Shown here: positions 9,335 through 9,968 of the stretch, piece after piece
Layout: each line of letters starts with the position of its first letter
Position numbering within the stretch: position 1 is the first letter of the stretch
Origin: Myxococcales bacterium
GTDB lineage: Bacteria > Myxococcota > Polyangia > Polyangiales > Polyangiaceae
Length of the DNA: 9,968 nucleotides
Assembly (NCBI GenBank): GCA_020430865.1
Contig: JAGQIY010000660.1
Coordinates: forward strand, 1 to 9,968
Direction: 5' to 3'
Translations under genes and position numbers: made by a program
The notes under the pieces: generated by a model
What the model was told of the DNA's origin: nothing
The model's input: only the letters and a program-made list of their open reading frames with translations
The model's database searches: none

Positions 9335-9625
9335 ATGCCCCGCAACCGCTATTTGGTAAGCTACGACATTACCGAGGACAAGCGTCGAACGCGCCTCGCC
9401 AAGTCCATGGAAGGCTACGGCGATCGAGTTCAGTACTCAGTCTTTCTCTGCGACCTCAACGCCCGCGAGCTTGTCCAACTACGCACCGCTATCCATGCCA
9501 TTGTTCACCAACGCGACGACCAGGCGCTCATCGTCGACCTCGGCCCAGCGGACGGTCGCGCGGATCGACGTGTCACCACCATCGGCCGCCCCCTGGAGCC
9601 GCCCGTGCGCGCGCGAATCGTCTAG
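9335..9625 (+). CDS. cas2: Cas2, spacer acquisition partner of Cas1
   Basis: This 96-residue protein is Cas2, a small ferredoxin-fold dimer that bridges two Cas1 dimers in the integration complex. The N-terminal strand NRYLVSYDITEDKRR carries the conserved Asp11, followed by LAKSMEGYGDRVQYSVFLCDL, the second family hallmark, and a C-terminal VDLGPADG...IGRPLEPP tail. The length is standard. I chose the ATG at 9335 because the family homology begins there; the frame is open further left to an ATG at 9200, but that part lies antiphase inside the end of cas1 and is not Cas2-like. A 44-nt gap separates it from cas4-cas1, the longest gap in the operon, and I see no clear ribosome binding site ahead of it, so it may be translated less efficiently. 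It is the last cas gene before the array leader. Confidence 0.94.
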   Translation: MPRNRYLVSYDITEDKRRTRLAKSMEGYGDRVQYSVFLCDLNARELVQLRTAIHAIVHQRDDQALIVDLGPADGRADRRVTTIGRPLEPPVRARIV

Positions 9626-9654
9626 AATGCCTCCAGTCCCTCCGGCATCACGTT

Positions 9655-9694
9655 CGTCCGGCGGATCGAGCGGCGAAGCGCTCACCGCCGGACG
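9655..9694 (+). other. Compound hairpin downstream of cas2
   Basis: CGTCCGGCGG at 9655-9664 pairs perfectly with CCGCCGGACG at 9685-9694 to make a 10-bp, very GC-rich stem. Within the 20-nt interior, GAGCG (9668-9672) pairs with CGCTC (9679-9683), leaving a 6-nt loop GCGAAG and a small asymmetric bulge (ATC against A). It begins 29 nt after the cas2 stop. No T-run follows, so it is not a classical intrinsic terminator. It may still end or stabilise the cas mRNA, bind a protein, or insulate array transcription from the operon. The pairing is directly seen; the role is inferred. Confidence 0.6.
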
Positions 9695-9709
9695 GACCTC
9701 ACTCGATCC

Positions 9710-9739
9710 TTGGCAATTTCATGCGCTTACTCATAGAAT
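9710..9739 (+). promoter_or_regulatory. Putative sigma70-like promoter of the CRISPR array
   Basis: TTGGCA at 9710-9715 and TAGAAT at 9734-9739 are separated by 18 nt and each matches the sigma70 consensus at five of six positions. The patch is clearly AT-richer than its surroundings. Transcription would start near 9746, about 90 nt before the first repeat, and read into the array in the orientation in which the repeats end in ATTGAAGC. This would give the array its own promoter, separate from the cas operon. Promoter consensus in high-GC bacteria is loose, so this is a prediction. Confidence 0.55.
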
Positions 9740-9835
9740 CAGAGGCACCAACCGCGTCCGAGACCACCTCGCTCACCCAGGCGCTCGTATCCCACTGGCT
9801 AACCTCCCGGAATTCATCTACTTTCGGCCGGAGCC

Positions 9836-9871
9836 ATCTACGCGCCCTAAAAAGCGCGTCCTCATTGAAGC
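9836..9871 (+). repeat. CRISPR repeat 1, leader-proximal
   Basis: First direct repeat. The stem arms are at 9840-9845 (ACGCGC) and 9854-9859 (GCGCGT) with an 8-nt A-rich loop between them. It is identical to repeat 2, as expected for the actively used leader end, where repeats are copied during spacer insertion. Confidence 0.92.
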
Positions 9872-9907
9872 CGCGCCACTGAGGTCCGCGCCGCTGAGGT
9901 CGGCGTC

Positions 9908-9943
9908 ATCTACGCGCCCTAAAAAGCGCGTCCTCATTGAAGC
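9908..9943 (+). repeat. CRISPR repeat 2
   Basis: Second direct repeat, identical to repeat 1 over its whole length, with stem arms at 9912-9917 and 9926-9931. It is followed by the start of spacer 2, which is cut by the window edge and whose 25 visible bases I do not recognise. Confidence 0.92.
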
Positions 9944-9968
9944 CTTGCACAGTTGCCCTAGAAACTAA

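Larger units (their letters stand above)
9626..9835 (+). promoter_or_regulatory. CRISPR leader between cas2 and the array
   Basis: This 210-nt stretch has no convincing gene and joins cas2 to the first repeat, the place and size expected for a leader. From left to right it holds a strong compound hairpin (9655-9694), an AT-richer patch with a sigma70-like promoter (9710-9739), and a short motif, CATCTAC at 9815-9821, that repeats the first seven bases of the CRISPR repeat 20 nt before the array. The leader is where new spacers would be inserted next to repeat 1. An open frame that runs from inside cas2 through this stretch and the array is an artefact of repeat translation. Confidence 0.75.
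9836..9968 (+). CRISPR. Start of a type I-G CRISPR array, two repeats, cut by window end
   Basis: Two identical repeats occur at about 9836-9871 and 9908-9943, offset by 72 nt; identity extends over 38 nt (9835-9872 and 9907-9944), so the exact edges are uncertain by a base or two. Each repeat begins ATCTACGCGCCC and ends CCTCATTGAAGC. Inside, ACGCGC and GCGCGT form a 6-bp stem around the loop CCTAAAAA, the likely Csb2 (Cas6 part) substrate. The 3' ATTGAAGC would become the crRNA 5' handle, as in other type I repeats, so transcription runs left to right from the leader. Spacer 1 (9872-9907) is 36 nt. A second spacer starts near 9944 and 25 nt of it are visible before the window ends. Position next to cas2 and the subtype-like repeat make this the cognate array. 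Confidence 0.93.

Noticed and set aside
9471..9968. Open frame through the end of cas2, the leader and the array
   Set aside because: It is out of frame with cas2 and its C-terminal repeated peptide is simply translated CRISPR repeat.

Overview
The window holds one complete, intact type I-G (formerly I-U) CRISPR-Cas locus on the plus strand, running from a truncated toxin-like fragment on the left to the first two repeats of the CRISPR array on the right. DNA is very GC-rich, with codons strongly biased to G or C in the third position (CTC, GTC, CGC, GCG). The organism is therefore a high-GC bacterium, plausibly a myxobacterium or relative; this is inferred from composition and locus type only.

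Layout: (1) 1-647, no secure plus-strand gene. A minus-strand segment (605 to 363) reads as the C-terminal half of a DUF3368-type PIN-domain protein with its N-terminal half missing. (2) 648-729, short upstream region of the cas operon. (3) 730-9625, six genes in one direction, packed as a single operon: cas7 (csb1), a cas5-cas6 fusion (csb2), cas3 with a C-terminal HD nuclease, a short cas8-like large-subunit gene, a cas4-cas1 fusion, and cas2. Junctions are a 1-nt gap, a 4-nt overlap or 5-nt gap (depending on the cas3 start), an ATGA overlap, a 3-nt gap and a 44-nt gap. (4) 9626-9835, an array leader carrying a strong compound hairpin and a good sigma70-like promoter (TTGGCA, 18 nt, TAGAAT). 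(5) From about 9836, a CRISPR array with two identical repeats of about 36 nt, one complete 36-nt spacer and a second spacer cut by the window end.

How the parts work together, from family knowledge: Cas4-Cas1 and Cas2 select and integrate new spacers. Csb2 cuts the array transcript at the repeat hairpin and caps the complex. Csb1 forms the backbone along the crRNA, and the Cas8-like protein is the presumed large subunit. Cas3 unwinds and degrades the target. All key catalytic motifs I looked for in Cas3, Cas1, Cas4 and Cas2 are present, so the locus looks functional.

The main new observations are these. The only complete spacer reads, on the reverse strand, as tandem pentapeptide repeats (A-D-L-S-G), which points to a repetitive and possibly host target. 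A structured element sits between cas2 and the array. The large-subunit protein is short and has a highly charged helical segment. I did not find an additional undescribed gene system in the window.
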